From NCBI GenBank assembly GCA_026399515.1, contig JAPLQT010000093.1:1-56121 (forward strand): DNA of 56,121 nucleotides. Reading direction: 5' to 3'. The stretch is from Pseudomonadota bacterium (GTDB lineage Bacteria; Pseudomonadota; Gammaproteobacteria; Burkholderiales; Rhodocyclaceae). Below the pieces are notes generated by a model. It saw only the letters and a program-made list of their open reading frames with translations, had not been told where the DNA came from and made no database searches. Positions within the stretch are counted from its first letter, which is position 1. Every line of letters begins with the position of its first letter. This document shows positions 55,612 to 56,121 of the stretch, piece by piece. A program made the position numbers and the translations under genes.

Positions 55612-56121
55612 GCCGGTTCCTTCCATTTTTCGACCTGATAGCGCGACAGCTTGATATCCTCGTGCCAGAAATCCGGCGGCAAACCGGCCTTGCGTTTCAG
55701 TTGGTTCATGAACTGGCGGGGCTCAGTCAGGCTCTCCCAGACCTGAGGCAGAAAAGTGCCGCGATGTCCGCCCCATTCGAGGATGACGCCGTCGATGTTG
55801 GGCCTGAGTTGTCCGATGGCATCGACTTCGCTGGAGAAGGACATGGGCTGGGACGGACTGAGCAGCGAGACTTCGACGCGGATCTTGGACAGTTCCTCAG
55901 CCCGTAGCGGTGGGAAGCGTGGATCGTTGAAGGCCGCGGCACGGGCGTTGGCGACGACATCGTCGCGCAACGGGCGCCACGCCTCGAGCGAACCTATGCA
56001 CCCGCGCAATTCACCGTGTTCCGTCAGCGTCACGAAAACGGCGCCGGGCCGAGTCAACTCGGGCAGCATTGCCGGTTCGGCGGAGTGGGCTATTCCGAGT
56101 TTGTCGGCGATGGCGTTGCGT
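55608..56121 (-). CDS. amrA: AmmeMemoRadiSam system protein A, partial (5' end outside window)
   Basis: The frame runs open to the window edge, so the N-terminus is missing; at least 170 residues are present. The AMMECR1 core is clear: FVTLTEHGELRGCIGSLEAW, then RFPPLRAEELSKIRVEVSLL, and GHRGTFLPQVWE. The function is unknown in all organisms, though human AMMECR1 is a disease gene. An ATG at 56069 exists but the preceding residues (IADKLGIAHS) fit the family, so it is not the start. It is coupled to amrS by a four-base overlap. Confidence 0.93.
   Translation of the reverse strand, partial: RNAIADKLGIAHSAEPAMLPELTRPGAVFVTLTEHGELRGCIGSLEAWRPLRDDVVANARAAAFNDPRFPPLRAEELSKIRVEVSLLSPSQPMSFSSEVDAIGQLRPNIDGVILEWGGHRGTFLPQVWESLTEPRQFMNQLKRKAGLPPDFWHEDIKLSRYQVEKWKEPA

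Overview
The window reads as a chromosomal segment of a GC-rich betaproteobacterium. The opening order rpsA-ihfB-lapA-lapB, the bamC/dapA, surE-pcm-nlpD-rpoS and MoxR-DUF58-TgpA-MltB clusters, a phasin and an IscR-type SUF cluster together suggest Rhodocyclales or a close relative; the taxon is inferred from gene content and was not searched. Genes are densely packed, many overlap by ATGA, and the start and end of the window cut through rpsA and amrA. I see no tRNA, rRNA, CRISPR array, prophage or insertion sequence.

Layout. 1-7.4 kb: end of rpsA, ihfB, a strong terminator, then an envelope/LPS run (lapA, lapB, ugd, rfaE1, hldD), a ComEA-like protein and cysM. 7.4-10.5 kb: a PolB-like exonuclease, DbpA helicase and two small exported proteins. 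10.6-15.9 kb: class I fumarase, a YqhA membrane protein, acetyl-CoA synthetase broken by a frameshift, and a nitroreductase. 15.9-19.0 kb (minus strand): bamC, dapA and a histone-deacetylase-like hydrolase. 19.1-24.1 kb: MoxR, DUF58, transglutaminase and lytic transglycosylase in one overlapping operon. 24.1-27.8 kb (minus strand): surE-pcm-nlpD-rpoS. 28-32.2 kb: a membrane-anchored lipase, a DinG/YoaA-type helicase and an ATP-grasp protein. 32.3-34.9 kb: molybdenum cofactor genes mobB, moeA, moaD, moaE. 35-40.7 kb: phasin, clpB behind a textbook sigma-32 promoter, and an NHL-repeat lipoprotein. 40.8-44.8 kb: a VOC pseudogene, a tiny secreted peptide, a DUF4389 protein and a LytS/LytTR two-component pair. 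45-51.2 kb: sufB-C-D-S-U-nfu-Rieske behind a promoter overlapped by two IscR-like boxes. 51.2-56.1 kb: a gene-poor stretch, an HU protein, a core MetE, an exported cupin, an exported methyltransferase and the AmmeMemoRadiSam pair amrS-amrA.

Most of the window is housekeeping. The parts that stand out are: a ClpB in which a conserved linker ahead of NBD2 is replaced by an exact protein-level copy of a 26-residue NBD1 segment; a family of three intergenic repeats with a conserved frame and a compensating hairpin, two of which supply the stop codon of the upstream gene; a long hairpin that buries the mobB start codon; tandem IscR-like operators on the SUF promoter; a LytS-like kinase with an extra C-terminal membrane domain; and two decaying genes (acs frameshift, VOC internal deletion). 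I did not find a clearly new multi-gene defence or biosynthetic system; the least explained loci are the repeat family, the peptide/DUF4389/LytS neighbourhood and the 51.2-51.7 kb gap.
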